Shown: piece by piece, positions 7,180 to 16,780 of the stretch
How the letters are laid out: the number at the start of each line of letters is the position of its first letter
Position numbering within the stretch: position 1 is the first letter of the stretch
Assembly: GCA_007751475.1 (NCBI GenBank)
Contig: CP036434.1
Span: 2,294,001 to 2,358,000 of the forward strand
Direction: 5' to 3'
DNA: 64,000 nucleotides
From: Saltatorellus ferox
GTDB taxonomy: Bacteria; Planctomycetota; UBA1135; GCA-002686595
Translations under genes and position numbers: made by a program
The notes under the pieces: generated by a model
What the model saw: the letters and a program-made list of their open reading frames with translations, nothing else
Database searches by the model: none
What the model was told of the DNA's origin: nothing

Positions 7180-10100
7180 TCACTCCACCGTCTTCAGGAT
7201 CGGCTCGGGATCGAGTTCGATCCGCAGGTCCTTGAAGCTCACCTCGAAGGGGTTCGCGCTGGAGTGGATCTGGAACGCGAGGATTCCGCGGTACGTCGGT
7301 TCCGGGTCGGTGAAATCGACGCAGAGGTGGCCGTTGATGGCGGTCTGGATCCGATCTCCGACGGCGAGGATCTCGTAGGTGTTCCAGTCGCCGGTCTCGA
7401 CCGGCACGTCCTCGGCCTGGACGAGCATGGCGCGGCCGTGCTCGTCGTAGAGCGAGCCCCACCAGCCCACGCCCATGTCGGCCTGGTAGCCGGCCACGCC
7501 GCTCTCCTCGTTGAGGTGGCTACGGAACTGGATCCCGCTGTTGCCTCCATCAGGATCGAGCTTGACGTCCACGATCAGGCGAAAATCGCCGACCTCGAAG
7601 TCACTGATGAGGAACTCGTTCGAGGCGATGCCCGGCGTCGTTCCGACGATCGCACCTTCCCTGACGCTCCAGAGGTCCTCGTCGCCGATCCATCCGGCCA
7701 GCGTCTCTCCGTCGAAGACATGGTCGAGGCCGCTTTCGGTGAGGCGCATCGGCACCTGGCGCTCGCTCTGCAGGTACGCGACGAGCGCGACGGCCTCGTC
7801 CTCGGCGAGCGTCTCCAGCTGTCCCATGGGCATGAGGGAGTTCGGATCGATCCGGCGCGCCTGTATGTCCGCTTTCTCGATGAAGACGTCCTCGTTCTCA
7901 CCGCGGAGGGTCAGCGTCTCGTCGTCTTCCTCGAGGGCGATTCCGTTCAGGAGCTGGCCGTCGTTCGTCAGCACCACGGTCATCTGATACTCCTTCGGGA
8001 TGATCGCGTTCGGAGCGACCATGTTGTGGAGCAGGTAGTCGAGGTCCGAGCGGTTCGCACCCGTGATGTCGGGGCCGATGTCGAGTCCCTCGCCGTACAG
8101 GGAGTGGCAGCGCTGGCACGTGCGGCTGAAGACCTCGCGTCCGTGAGCCAGGTCGGCGCTCGCGAGCCTTTCCTCGGTGAGCCTTTCCTTCCACGCCGCG
8201 ATCTGCTCCATCACGTTGCTCTCGTCGGGCTTGACGGTGCCCCAGACCTCCTCGATCCGGGCGCTGAGGGCGTCGCTCTCCATGGCGCTCATCTTCCGCA
8301 GGCTGTAGGCCGTGATCGCAGCGCGATCGACGATGCCGTTCTCGACGCCGTCGAGGAGCGCGAGCGCGGAGTCGGCGCGCGAGGTCAGTGTGGCGATCGC
8401 GTCCCGGCGCTCGCCCTCGTCGAAAGACTCGAAGCGCTCCAGGATCGCCGCGGGGACCCGCGCATCGTCGAACACGCTGAGCGCTTTGAGGGCTGCGGAC
8501 CGGAGGTCTTCATCCGCGAGGGCATCGCAAAGGAGAGGCAGTGACGGAACGTCCTTGCCGGCTCGAAGGCTCGCGACGGCGAGGAGGCGACGCTCCAGCG
8601 GCGCGTTCGGATCGGCCAGGGCTGCGCGGAGCGCCGGAAAGGCCGCCGGGTCACCGAACATCGCGGCGAGCACCAGCGAGGTGTCGCGGACGCGGTCGTC
8701 CTCGCTCTTGGCCAGCGACGGGTACGCATCGCTCCAGCCCCTGGGCATGTCGAGCCGGCTGCGCTGCCCGATCGCGTCCATCATTGCTCCGAGGATCTGG
8801 CGGCGCTCGGCGTCGTCCGAGGTCCGAGCCAGCAGCGCCACGATCGTCTCGCGGCCGTCCTCTTCGTGGGCGGCGCGGCGGATGATCCAGTCCTTGATCA
8901 CGGGGAGCTTCGATCGCGCGGCGAGGCCCATGGCGCGCGCGGGATCCTTCGCCACAAGCGGTTCGATTCCGTACCAGAGAAGGAACGGTACGTTCTGATC
9001 TCCGGCGTCGACCGCGTGCTGGACGAGGCTGTCAGCGAGGTTCCAGCGGTAGGGCAAGGGCAGGCGCTGCAGCGCGCAGGCCATGTGGAGTCGAACCACC
9101 GGCGACGATTCTTCGGGCGCGAGTCTCTGCATCTCGAGCAGGAATCGCGGCAAGGGGGCGCGGTCTTCGCAGGCGAGCTGAATGGCCCAGGCGCGAAGCT
9201 CGGGCTCCTGGCTCTTCAGCTGCTCCAGCAGGAGATCGGTGCCCGACTCGCCGCGGGTTGCGCCCGCCGCGTGGAGGGTCCAGAGCGCGCGGAGCCTGCG
9301 CGTGAGATCTTCGTTTCCGTCGAGGATCAGACGCAGCTGGGCCACGCCCGCGCCGGAGAGCCCACGCTCTTGCAGAAGGCGCCGCGCCGTACGGACGTAC
9401 CAGTCGTTCCCGTTCAGCTGGAGCTGGATCAGCTCCGACTCGTTCAGAGCACCGAGGTCCACGTGGACGGGGTCGAGGTCCCCGTACGAGATCCGGTACA
9501 TGCGTCCGTTGGTACGGTTCCAGATCTCATCGGAGGGGTAGTGGCACGCCTGTTCGTCGTACCAGTCGATGAGCACCACCGAACCATCGGGGCCGTAGCG
9601 CATGTTGATCCCGCGGAACCAGAAGTCGTTGGCGAGCAGGAGGTCCTGGCCGTGCTTGCCCACGTAGCCGGAACGATCCTTCTCGAGGATCTCGCGGTTC
9701 ACGCGGTTGCCGTGGACGTTGTTGACGAATAGGTTGTTCCGGTACTCGTCAGGCCAGTCGCCGCCGAGGTAGATCATCGCGCCGCAGTGCGCGTGTCCGC
9801 CGCCCACGTCGGACGAGACGCCGTTGCCGTCGTGGGGCAGGTCTCCGAGGTAGTGCAGGTGATCGGCGGCGGTGCCGATGTCGGCGTAGATGTGATCGTT
9901 GAAGTGATCGCCTGCCTGGCGCTGGTAGCGGCCGCCAGGCACGAGGTGGAAGAGGTGGGGGATCACGCAGGCGGTGACGAAGGCGCGCCCGTGGTCGTCG
10001 AAGTCAAGGCCCCACGGGTTGCTCGTACCCCAGGCAAAGACCTCGAAGTCACGGCGCGTCGGGTGGTAGCGCCAGACGCCTGCGTTGATCGGGACCCGCG

Positions 10101-12423
10101 CGTGATCGGGCGTACCTGGCTTGCCGACATCTGAGTAGGTGAAGACGCCGTGGCAGCCGTAGAGCCAGCCGTCCGGGCCCCAGGTGAACGCGTTGAGCGT
10201 TTCGTGGGTGTCCTCGTAGCCCCAGCCGTCGAGCAGCACCTCGGGCGGTCCGTCCGGGACGTCGTCGCCGTTCGCGTCAGGAATGAAGAGAAGCTCCGGC
10301 GCGGCGCCGATGAAGACGCCGCCGAAGCCGACTTCGATGCCGCTGACGAGGTTGAGCCCGTCGGCGAAGAGCGTGCGCTTCTCGTAGGACCCGTTGCCGT
10401 CCGCGTCCTCGAAGATGATGACCTTGTCCTCGCCTTCGCCCTCCTCGCGCTTGAAGGGGTAGGCGTAGGCCTCGAGCACCCAGATGCGTCCCCGCTCGTC
10501 GAACGTGAAGGCGATCGGCTGGTGCAGATCCGGTTCGGCCGCGAGGACATCGACCTGGAAGCCACCGGGAAGCGTCATCGCGCGGACGGCTTCCTGCGGC
10601 GTGAGCCCCGCGTTCTCGATTTCGTCCGGCACGCTGGACAGCTCCAGGCCCGGCGCGAACTCCGGACGCTCGGCGTAGAGGCGGAAGTGGTCGAAGTTGA
10701 TGTGGCCCCAGTGGCCCGTCAGGTCGTCGACGATTCGAAGGAAGACCACCTTGCCCACATGACCGGTCAGATCGAGGACCGTCGGACGGAGAGTCTCGTG
10801 GTCGTAGCCCGTCGAGGTGCCGATCGTGACGCCGTCCTCCTGGGTGACGACATCGACGTGGAGCTGCCGACGGCGGCCGCCGGCGATCAGGAAGGCGGCG
10901 AAGGGCTCCGTGAGGACGAAGGGAGCGGACGTGAGCTTGCCGGTCTTGTTGTCGCCGTGGAGCTCGTAGCCTCCGATCCAGTAGGCGCCGTGGTGAGCGC
11001 TGTTCATGTCCTTGCGCTCGGCGACCGTGTCGCCGAGGATCGGCTGGCCCTCGAAGGCCTCGCCTTCCACGGTCCAGTCGGAGAGGTCGCCGCGCTCGAA
11101 GTCGAGGTTCAGCGGCTTGCCGTCGGTGCCGCGCGGTGCGATCGCACCGGCGGGGAAGCGCTCGTCCGGCGCAGGAGCTGCCGGGGCTGGCACGGTGACG
11201 ACGCGGGCAGTCGGTGAGCCAGCGTCGCGCTGGAGGTGCACGGAGGTGCCGGTCTTGTTGCCGACGACCACATCGGTGCGGCCGTCGCCGTCGATATCGC
11301 CGGCGACGATCTGCGTGCCGACGCCAGACGCGTCGTCGATGAGGTGGGGGAGGAACGCGACCGCGTCGCCTTCGGAGCGCCGAAGCTCGAACCACATCAG
11401 GTAGGGCGGATCCGAGGAACCGGGCTCCCGACGGCCGTGGGAGAGGTAGCGCTTGCCAGTGACGACGTCGAGAAGCCCGTCCCCGTTGACGTCGACGAGG
11501 TCCAGCGCGTGCAGCTCGGACACCGCCATGGGGCAGTCGTGCTCCCCCTCCTTGGAACCCATGATCGGGTGCTCGACGAACGTGCGCGCGCCGTCCTCGG
11601 CAATGGACTCGAACCAGGAGAGGCCATAAGAGTGGGCGCGGAGGCTTCCGATCACGTCTTGGTCGCCGTCGCCATCCACGTCGGTGACGAGCATCTGAGC
11701 GCCGCCGTAGTCGGGGCTGAACGTCTGCTTGTGGAAGGTCCACTCCGGGTCGCCCTCCAGGCTCTCGGGCTGCTCGAACCAGCCGAAGTTCAGCAGCACG
11801 TCGGGGCGGCCGTCGCCGCTGAGATCGCCGACGCCCATGCCGTGGGTGAACTTCCCGAGGCCGAGGTTGCGCGAGAAGTCGTGACGCGTCCACCGAGCGA
11901 ACGGATCCGCCTTGTCGCGCCCGAACCAGCACATGAGGCCCTGGGAATGGCAGACGAGATCCTCCAGTCCGTCCCCGTCGATGTCGGTGAAGGCGGGCGA
12001 CTCGTTGTCCACCGCGTCGTGAACGACCGAGCGCCTCCAGTGAACGTGCTCCTCGCCCTCGGGCGTGTCGCCGGGGTTCTGGAACCACCAGGCCTCCTGC
12101 CCCGGGAACCCGATGACGAACAGGTCCAGCCACCCGTCCCCGTCGATGTCGGTGCTCCAGTCGAAGAAGTGGTCCGAGTACCCTGCGACGTCGAAGGCCT
12201 TCGGCTCGTAGATCTCGTGGCGCTCGGCGAAGCCAGGTCCTTCGTACCAGTAAGGTCCGGAGGCCACGTCAGGGGCGCCGTCGCGGTTGAAGTCGCCGAA
12301 GGTGGCGCCCTCCCCGAAGAACTCCGAGGTGAGGCGATGGGCTCCCCACGCGAGTTCAGGCCCGGCTTCCTGCGGGCAGGCCGTTGCCGGGAGGATGAGC
12401 AGCGTCAGGGATGAGAGGATCAT
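7180..12423 (-). CDS. Giant secreted FG-GAP / PVC-dehydrogenase / cytochrome c / DUF1080-like fusion protein
   Basis: A 1747-residue exported protein. The ATG at 12423 gives a clean signal peptide (MILSSLTLLILPATACPQE); the open frame continues upstream but lacks export features. In order: about 30-470, six or more FG-GAP/VCBS calcium loops such as DIDGDGWLDLF; about 490-590, a lectin-like jelly roll (NLDFERGDLSDWTVEGEAF); about 600-1000, the PVC-type dehydrogenase propeller (GRIWVLEAYAYP, WGPDGWLYGCHG); about 1080-1330, HEAT-like repeats; about 1425-1560, a cytochrome c domain with CQRCH (C1436-H1440) and an LMPMG segment that could supply the methionine ligand; about 1567-1747, a DUF1080/3-keto-disaccharide hydrolase-like domain (FDGETLAGW). 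It probably oxidises or binds sugars in the periplasm and passes electrons through haem c. The fusion is seen directly; substrate and activity are unknown. Confidence 0.85.
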   Translation of the reverse strand: MILSSLTLLILPATACPQEAGPELAWGAHRLTSEFFGEGATFGDFNRDGAPDVASGPYWYEGPGFAERHEIYEPKAFDVAGYSDHFFDWSTDIDGDGWLDLFVIGFPGQEAWWFQNPGDTPEGEEHVHWRRSVVHDAVDNESPAFTDIDGDGLEDLVCHSQGLMCWFGRDKADPFARWTRHDFSRNLGLGKFTHGMGVGDLSGDGRPDVLLNFGWFEQPESLEGDPEWTFHKQTFSPDYGGAQMLVTDVDGDGDQDVIGSLRAHSYGLSWFESIAEDGARTFVEHPIMGSKEGEHDCPMAVSELHALDLVDVNGDGLLDVVTGKRYLSHGRREPGSSDPPYLMWFELRRSEGDAVAFLPHLIDDASGVGTQIVAGDIDGDGRTDVVVGNKTGTSVHLQRDAGSPTARVVTVPAPAAPAPDERFPAGAIAPRGTDGKPLNLDFERGDLSDWTVEGEAFEGQPILGDTVAERKDMNSAHHGAYWIGGYELHGDNKTGKLTSAPFVLTEPFAAFLIAGGRRRQLHVDVVTQEDGVTIGTSTGYDHETLRPTVLDLTGHVGKVVFLRIVDDLTGHWGHINFDHFRLYAERPEFAPGLELSSVPDEIENAGLTPQEAVRAMTLPGGFQVDVLAAEPDLHQPIAFTFDERGRIWVLEAYAYPFKREEGEGEDKVIIFEDADGNGSYEKRTLFADGLNLVSGIEVGFGGVFIGAAPELLFIPDANGDDVPDGPPEVLLDGWGYEDTHETLNAFTWGPDGWLYGCHGVFTYSDVGKPGTPDHARVPINAGVWRYHPTRRDFEVFAWGTSNPWGLDFDDHGRAFVTACVIPHLFHLVPGGRYQRQAGDHFNDHIYADIGTAADHLHYLGDLPHDGNGVSSDVGGGHAHCGAMIYLGGDWPDEYRNNLFVNNVHGNRVNREILEKDRSGYVGKHGQDLLLANDFWFRGINMRYGPDGSVVLIDWYDEQACHYPSDEIWNRTNGRMYRISYGDLDPVHVDLGALNESELIQLQLNGNDWYVRTARRLLQERGLSGAGVAQLRLILDGNEDLTRRLRALWTLHAAGATRGESGTDLLLEQLKSQEPELRAWAIQLACEDRAPLPRFLLEMQRLAPEESSPVVRLHMACALQRLPLPYRWNLADSLVQHAVDAGDQNVPFLLWYGIEPLVAKDPARAMGLAARSKLPVIKDWIIRRAAHEEDGRETIVALLARTSDDAERRQILGAMMDAIGQRSRLDMPRGWSDAYPSLAKSEDDRVRDTSLVLAAMFGDPAAFPALRAALADPNAPLERRLLAVASLRAGKDVPSLPLLCDALADEDLRSAALKALSVFDDARVPAAILERFESFDEGERRDAIATLTSRADSALALLDGVENGIVDRAAITAYSLRKMSAMESDALSARIEEVWGTVKPDESNVMEQIAAWKERLTEERLASADLAHGREVFSRTCQRCHSLYGEGLDIGPDITGANRSDLDYLLHNMVAPNAIIPKEYQMTVVLTNDGQLLNGIALEEDDETLTLRGENEDVFIEKADIQARRIDPNSLMPMGQLETLAEDEAVALVAYLQSERQVPMRLTESGLDHVFDGETLAGWIGDEDLWSVREGAIVGTTPGIASNEFLISDFEVGDFRLIVDVKLDPDGGNSGIQFRSHLNEESGVAGYQADMGVGWWGSLYDEHGRAMLVQAEDVPVETGDWNTYEILAVGDRIQTAINGHLCVDFTDPEPTYRGILAFQIHSSANPFEVSFKDLRIELDPEPILKTVE

Positions 12424-12746
12424 GAAGGACGTTATACCCCACCTTCGGGGTATCGCCGCGATCGGGCGATGCCGATACCGTGCGCTTACCTGGAGAGTCG
12501 CGTTGTCTCCGGTGGCATGCCGTGATCTCTCGGAGGTCGCGCGGCGCTGCTCTCCGTTCCTTCGATGACAACGCCGTTTCGCGCAGGACCCCGTGATGGC
12601 CACCTTTGCGCTCGCCCCTGACGCGCCGCTCATCGTTTACAGAGCGGTTGCTCGTTCATCGGTAACCTCAGCGGCCCTGTGGTTCTAACATGCCCACTCC
12701 CCCGCCCCTGACTCTTCACCCGTCGTCCGCCCGTAAAGGGAATTCC
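12424..12746. other. Divergent intergenic region
   Basis: These 323 bases separate two divergently transcribed genes for exported proteins and must hold both promoters. I see no RNA gene, conserved riboswitch pattern or strong -35/-10 pair. A possible ribosome site (AAAGGG) lies just upstream of the rightward ATG at 12747. Small open frames here are extensions of the flanking genes. Confidence 0.5.
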
Positions 12747-14261
12747 ATGCACGTTCTTTGCGCTCGCGCTTTCGCACTCCTCTCACTCTTTGCGCTCACC
12801 TCCCTGGCATCCAGCGCGGCGCCTTCTCAGCAGAAAGATGTCCCCTTCGAGGAACTTGGGAAGGCTTTCGTGAAAGAGAACTGCCCCGAGGGCTCAGGAG
12901 GTGCCGCCTGTCCGCTGGAGGACGTGCTGGCCAGGCGCTACGCGACGCTCCGAGCGGGCGCGTTCGATCTCTCGTTTCCCCTCGACTTCTTCGGGGACAA
13001 GCGCAGCGGCGAGATTGAGGTGGTGGTTCAGGCGGTCCTCGACCTCCAGGGCGAGTGGTTCAAGCGCTTCGCCAGGGAGCCGGCCACCCTGGAGGCGGCG
13101 CAGAAGGACATGCTCGTCCTCACGGACTGGGTCGACGGCTGGAGCAAGGGCGATCTCAAGAAGGTGTCGAAGGGCGAAGGAGGCTCTCTCTTCGATCTCA
13201 TGGAGGCCGGGGAGGGCGTTCGCGAGGCCTCCGCGCGCCTCGCGCCGATGATCTACGACGAGGAGACCATGGCCGTCACCCCGCAGTTCATCCAGGACAT
13301 CCGGATGGTCTTCTGCCCGACCCGACTCAGCTTCATGGAGATGGTGGGCTACGGCGGTATGGTCTCTCCTGCCGTTCGCCAGTCGGCCTGGCACTCGGGG
13401 ACCGCCGAGTGGACGCAGCTCTGGATCGACCAGACCATGGTCGTCGCCCTCGAGTACTCGCCGTGGACGGATGATCCGAAGTTCCAGCTCGGCATGTCGA
13501 TGAACAAGTTCGACAAGCAAGGTCAGCGTCAATTCGTGGTCCAGCAGGCAGCCGCCGCGCTCCTCACGAAGACGCTGAACCGCATGGACCTTCCCTTGCT
13601 GGACAAGGGCCTCGCGGTGCACATGACCATCGCCGTTTGTGGCGCGGCCAACACGATCGACGGGGAAGGCTCGATCAGCTCGACGGGCGCGACGACGGCA
13701 CCCTACGAGCGCTTCGTTCCAGGGGGTAACTCCAACGGCGGAACGCTGCCGGCGATTCCCGCGATCGGCTTCGACTCCATTCAGGAGAGCCACTGGCGCA
13801 AGACGAAGTCCGGCGGGCTTTTCTTCGCCGCTCTCGAGGCGGGTCAGAAGCAGGGCGGCAAGCGAGCGAAGAAGGACAACAAGCGCGACCTCTTCAAGCG
13901 GCCCGAAGCCCACTTCGAGCTGACGTCGCCCACCGGAAAGCACATCGCCGTGACCGCGCCGTTCCTGGGGCAGCCCGCGACGCAGCGGCCCTATCCGGAG
14001 CCGGAGTACCTCAACGACTACCGTGAGTTCTTCCGCTCCTACCAGGCTTGCTTCCTCGACTGGCTCCGCAACACCGGATCGGAAGGCGACAGTGAAGAGG
14101 TGGCCAGGGGCAAGTTCCAGCAGCTTCTCTCCAAGCTCTCGCTCGAGAGGGAGGTGAACCTGGACAACGCCGTGCAGGAGATCTACCAGGAGCCGCTCAC
14201 GACGCTCGACGGAAGCGCCGGACTCGAGTGGCGCTTCCTCACCTGGCTCGAAGATCAGTGA
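12747..14261 (+). CDS. Hypothetical secreted protein
   Basis: A 504-residue exported protein that I do not recognise. The ATG at 12747 has AAAGGG six bases upstream and opens a good signal peptide (MHVLCARAFALLSLFALTSL, cleavage near SSAAPSQQ). An upstream in-frame start at 12690 would bury the signal and is rejected. The mature protein has a cysteine pair early (NCPEGSGGAACP) and looks globular, with mixed helices and no further membrane segment; a short basic stretch (KRAKKDNKRD) lies around residue 375. No catalytic motif is evident. It ends 22 bases before the DMT transporter gene and may share its transcript. Confidence 0.7.
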   Translation: MHVLCARAFALLSLFALTSLASSAAPSQQKDVPFEELGKAFVKENCPEGSGGAACPLEDVLARRYATLRAGAFDLSFPLDFFGDKRSGEIEVVVQAVLDLQGEWFKRFAREPATLEAAQKDMLVLTDWVDGWSKGDLKKVSKGEGGSLFDLMEAGEGVREASARLAPMIYDEETMAVTPQFIQDIRMVFCPTRLSFMEMVGYGGMVSPAVRQSAWHSGTAEWTQLWIDQTMVVALEYSPWTDDPKFQLGMSMNKFDKQGQRQFVVQQAAAALLTKTLNRMDLPLLDKGLAVHMTIAVCGAANTIDGEGSISSTGATTAPYERFVPGGNSNGGTLPAIPAIGFDSIQESHWRKTKSGGLFFAALEAGQKQGGKRAKKDNKRDLFKRPEAHFELTSPTGKHIAVTAPFLGQPATQRPYPEPEYLNDYREFFRSYQACFLDWLRNTGSEGDSEEVARGKFQQLLSKLSLEREVNLDNAVQEIYQEPLTTLDGSAGLEWRFLTWLEDQ

Positions 14262-14283
14262 GCTCCTGCCGGTCGTCAGCCCC

Positions 14284-15207
14284 ATGCGAACGGGCCTCCT
14301 TACCGCGCTGACGCTGATCGCGTTCGCTGGCAATTCGATTCTCTGCCGCATGGCGCTCCTGCCCGGAAGCGACGGCGCAGGTGCGATCGGCGCGCCTGCG
14401 TTCACGGCGCTGCGGCTGCTCTCGGGGGCGCTGGTGCTCGCTCCGCTGCTCCTTCTTGCTGGATCGAAGCAGGCGCTTCCCGTGCGCGAGACCGCGCCGC
14501 GGTCACCCTGGCGATCCGCGGGCTGGCCAGCGCTCATGCTCGCCACCTACGCGCTCACGTTCTCACTCAGCTACGTGACCGTGCCCGCCGGGATCGGCGC
14601 GCTCATTCTCTTCGGCACCGTTCAGATCCTGATGCTGGGTGTCGCCTTGGCGCGCGGCGAGCGCATGAGCGCGGCCCAGGTCGGCGGATTCCTGGCGGCC
14701 ATCGCAGGGATCGTGGTGCTCGTCGGACCGTCGGCGGCCAATTCAGCGGCCAGCTCAGGAGACCGGCTCGACTGGGCAGGAGCGGTCCTCATGGTTCTGG
14801 CCGGCGTGGCGTGGGGTTTCTACACGCTCCTTGGACGGGGCTCCGCCGATCCCGTCAGACGGACGGCGCAGAACTTCGTCGCCTGCGTTCCCTTCGGCCT
14901 GGCTCTTGGCGCGTACGCGCTGTGGGGGGACGATGCCCGGGCGACCACGCGCGGCGTCCTCCTCAGCGTGACCTCGGGGGCCTTGACTTCGGGCGCGGGG
15001 TACGCGCTCTGGTACGCGGCGCTACGAGGTCATTCGCGCTCCAGCGCTGCCGCCGTGCAGCTGCTCGTCCCGGTGCTCGCGGCGCTCGGCGGCATGGTCT
15101 TCCTCGGGGAAGAGCCCGGCGTCCGCTTCGCGGTGGCGTCCGTGCTGGTGCTCGGCGGGGTCGGCGCTGCGGTCTTGCTTCCCTCGGCTCCTCGGGCACG
15201 CCCGTAG
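14284..15207 (+). CDS. DMT superfamily (EamA-like) transporter
   Basis: A 307-residue inner-membrane protein with about ten hydrophobic segments arranged as two five-helix EamA repeats. The first repeat contains FAGNSILCRMAL and ALRLLSGALVLAPLLLL; the second contains GVAWGFYTLLGRGSADP, which is the usual EamA repeat signature, and VPVLAALGGMVFLGEEPG near the end. Members export metabolites such as amino acids or nucleotide precursors, and the substrate here cannot be inferred. The gene converges on the glycosyltransferase with 13 bases between the stops. Confidence 0.9.
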   Translation: MRTGLLTALTLIAFAGNSILCRMALLPGSDGAGAIGAPAFTALRLLSGALVLAPLLLLAGSKQALPVRETAPRSPWRSAGWPALMLATYALTFSLSYVTVPAGIGALILFGTVQILMLGVALARGERMSAAQVGGFLAAIAGIVVLVGPSAANSAASSGDRLDWAGAVLMVLAGVAWGFYTLLGRGSADPVRRTAQNFVACVPFGLALGAYALWGDDARATTRGVLLSVTSGALTSGAGYALWYAALRGHSRSSAAAVQLLVPVLAALGGMVFLGEEPGVRFAVASVLVLGGVGAAVLLPSAPRARP

Positions 15208-15220
15208 CGCCCCTGGCGCT

Positions 15221-16060
15221 TCAGCCGTGCGGGTCGAAGGCCACGTCGAGGTCGTACCCGCGGGCACAGCGCACGTCGGTCGACTCTTCCGCTTCGCGGA
15301 TCAGCCTCAGCGTCTCTTCGGACTTCTCGCGCTCGGTGTGATGCAGGTGAAAGACGATCCCCCGGTTGAGCAGCGCCTTCCTGGGGATGCCGGCACGGAT
15401 CAGACGCAGTTCGAGATCGCGGTCCTCGTGGCCGTAGACGTTCCAGTCCTCGTTGTAGCCGTTGACGGCCACGAAGGCCGACTTCGGGAGGCTGAAGTTC
15501 ACGCCCATCAGCTTGCGCGGGCGCGGATGCAGCAGACGTGCGATCGGGCGGGGGAGGCGGACGCCGAGGCCCAGGCGCCTGGTGTCGCCCGCCAGGCTGC
15601 TGCGCATCAGAGTGGGGGTGAGGAAGCTGTCGAAGCTCCCGCGCATGATCTGGTCCGTCGTGACGGCGGGCGACAGCTCGGGGCCGAGCTTGACGCGCCT
15701 TCCGCAAAGCACGTGGCGCCCATCGGCGCTCGCCAGGTGATCCGCCACCCATTCGGGGTGGGGGAACGAGTCGCCGTCCAGGAAGATGAGCTGTTCGCCC
15801 TGCGCGCGGCGAGCGCATTCGTTCATCACGCGTGCCTTGCGATAGCCCACGTCTTCCTGCCAGACGTGGTGGAGCGGGAACGGCAGGTCCGCCGCGTAGC
15901 GCTGCACGAGGTTGCGCGTCTCCACACGCGAGCCGTCGTCGCCCACGATCACCTCCAGCGGAGGGCGGCTCTGGCGCAGGAGCGCCACGAGCGCCAGCTC
16001 CAGCTCGCGCGGCTGGTTGTAGGTCGCGATGATGACCGACGCTGTGATCGAAGGAGGCAT
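15221..16060 (-). CDS. Family 2 glycosyltransferase
   Basis: A 279-residue cytoplasmic GT-A glycosyltransferase. The N-terminus TASVIIATYNQPRELELAL is the GT2 nucleotide-binding strand, with VIVGDDGS and the DxD-type motif IFLDGDSFPHPEW. The C-terminal half contains the Glyco_transf_7C/chondroitin-polymerase-like block GVNFSLPKSAFVAVNGYNED followed by GHEDRDLELRLI, in which ED is the likely catalytic base region. The ATG at 16060 starts just before the first beta strand; a TTG at 16084 is an alternative and neither has a convincing ribosome site. It probably adds a sugar during surface polysaccharide synthesis, though no other polysaccharide genes lie nearby. Confidence 0.9.
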   Translation of the reverse strand: MPPSITASVIIATYNQPRELELALVALLRQSRPPLEVIVGDDGSRVETRNLVQRYAADLPFPLHHVWQEDVGYRKARVMNECARRAQGEQLIFLDGDSFPHPEWVADHLASADGRHVLCGRRVKLGPELSPAVTTDQIMRGSFDSFLTPTLMRSSLAGDTRRLGLGVRLPRPIARLLHPRPRKLMGVNFSLPKSAFVAVNGYNEDWNVYGHEDRDLELRLIRAGIPRKALLNRGIVFHLHHTEREKSEETLRLIREAEESTDVRCARGYDLDVAFDPHG

Positions 16061-16091
16061 GGAGCGCGTATCGTAAAACCGCAATGTAAGA

Positions 16092-16127
16092 GAAGCGGAC
16101 GCAGCTCCGAAGAACTGCGTCCGCTTC
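16092..16127 (-). terminator. 13-bp perfect hairpin, probable terminator of the small lipoprotein gene
   Basis: GAAGCGGACGCAG at 16092-16104 pairs perfectly with 16115-16127 across a ten-base loop. It lies 32 bases downstream of the stop at 16159 in the leftward direction. The transcript has no run of U after the stem, so intrinsic termination is not certain. Confidence 0.6.
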
Positions 16128-16158
16128 CGCCGGACAGATTCAGATCAGAAGATCTAAA

Positions 16159-16497
16159 TCAGCCGTCCAGCTCGCTCGGCTTCCAGCCGGTCACGGTGCG
16201 CTCTGCGCCGCTGACCTGCTTGTACTCGTAGGCGGTGCCGACGCGGTCCCAGGCGTCCTTGGACCAGAACTGGATCGGGTTCAGGATCAGGGTGTCGCCG
16301 ATGGCGGCCACGAAGCCGACGATCGGGTAAGCCGGAAGGATGTCCTGAAGGAGGGCGCCGTGGATCCAGGAATCCTCGGAGTACTTCTGGTTCACGTAGG
16401 TGTCCCAGGTGCGGCTGAGGCGCTTGGGACCCGACTGGCAGGACGTCGTGGCGAAAGTAGTGGCCGCAAGGGCGGCGATCAGCAGTGAACGCTTCAT
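16159..16497 (-). CDS. Small lipoprotein, DUF3332-like
   Basis: A 112-residue protein with a lipoprotein signal (MKRSLLIAALAATTFATTSC, lipobox cysteine at 20). The mature part contains PIVGFVAAIGDTLILNPIQFW, a hydrophobic strand followed by an N-x-I-x-F-W motif, resembling the DUF3332 family of small envelope lipoproteins. No enzymatic residues are visible. It has its own strong downstream hairpin and looks monocistronic. The lipoprotein call is solid; the family resemblance is from motif memory only. Confidence 0.75.
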   Translation of the reverse strand: MKRSLLIAALAATTFATTSCQSGPKRLSRTWDTYVNQKYSEDSWIHGALLQDILPAYPIVGFVAAIGDTLILNPIQFWSKDAWDRVGTAYEYKQVSGAERTVTGWKPSELDG

Positions 16498-16712
16498 GTC
16501 GTTAGTTGCGGCCGACGCGGGTGCGCGGCCGAGGGGGTTTCCAAATCAGTGATTCGGGGGGGGATGGGCGAGAGACGATAGCCGAGCCCGCCGAAGATCG
16601 GGGGGCTCGATTGGGCGATTCGGCCCATGTGGCCGGAAATTCGCGGCTCTCCCGCGTGCCCTGTGGATGGGTTCGGGAGTCATTCGCTGGAACTGGCCCC
16701 CTGTTTCATGGA

Positions 16713-16754
16713 AATGCGGCCGAGACGGACACAGAGGCCCATCTCGGCCGCATT
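16713..16754 (-). terminator. 13-bp perfect hairpin, probable terminator of the propeller gene
   Basis: AATGCGGCCGAGA at 16713-16725 is the exact complement of 16742-16754, with a 16-base loop. It begins 26 bases past the stop at 16781 in the leftward direction. As with the hairpin at 16092 there is no U tract, so it may stabilise the 3' end or act with Rho. Confidence 0.6.
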
Positions 16755-16780
16755 AAGGGCCGCTCATGTTGGCCGAAAGG

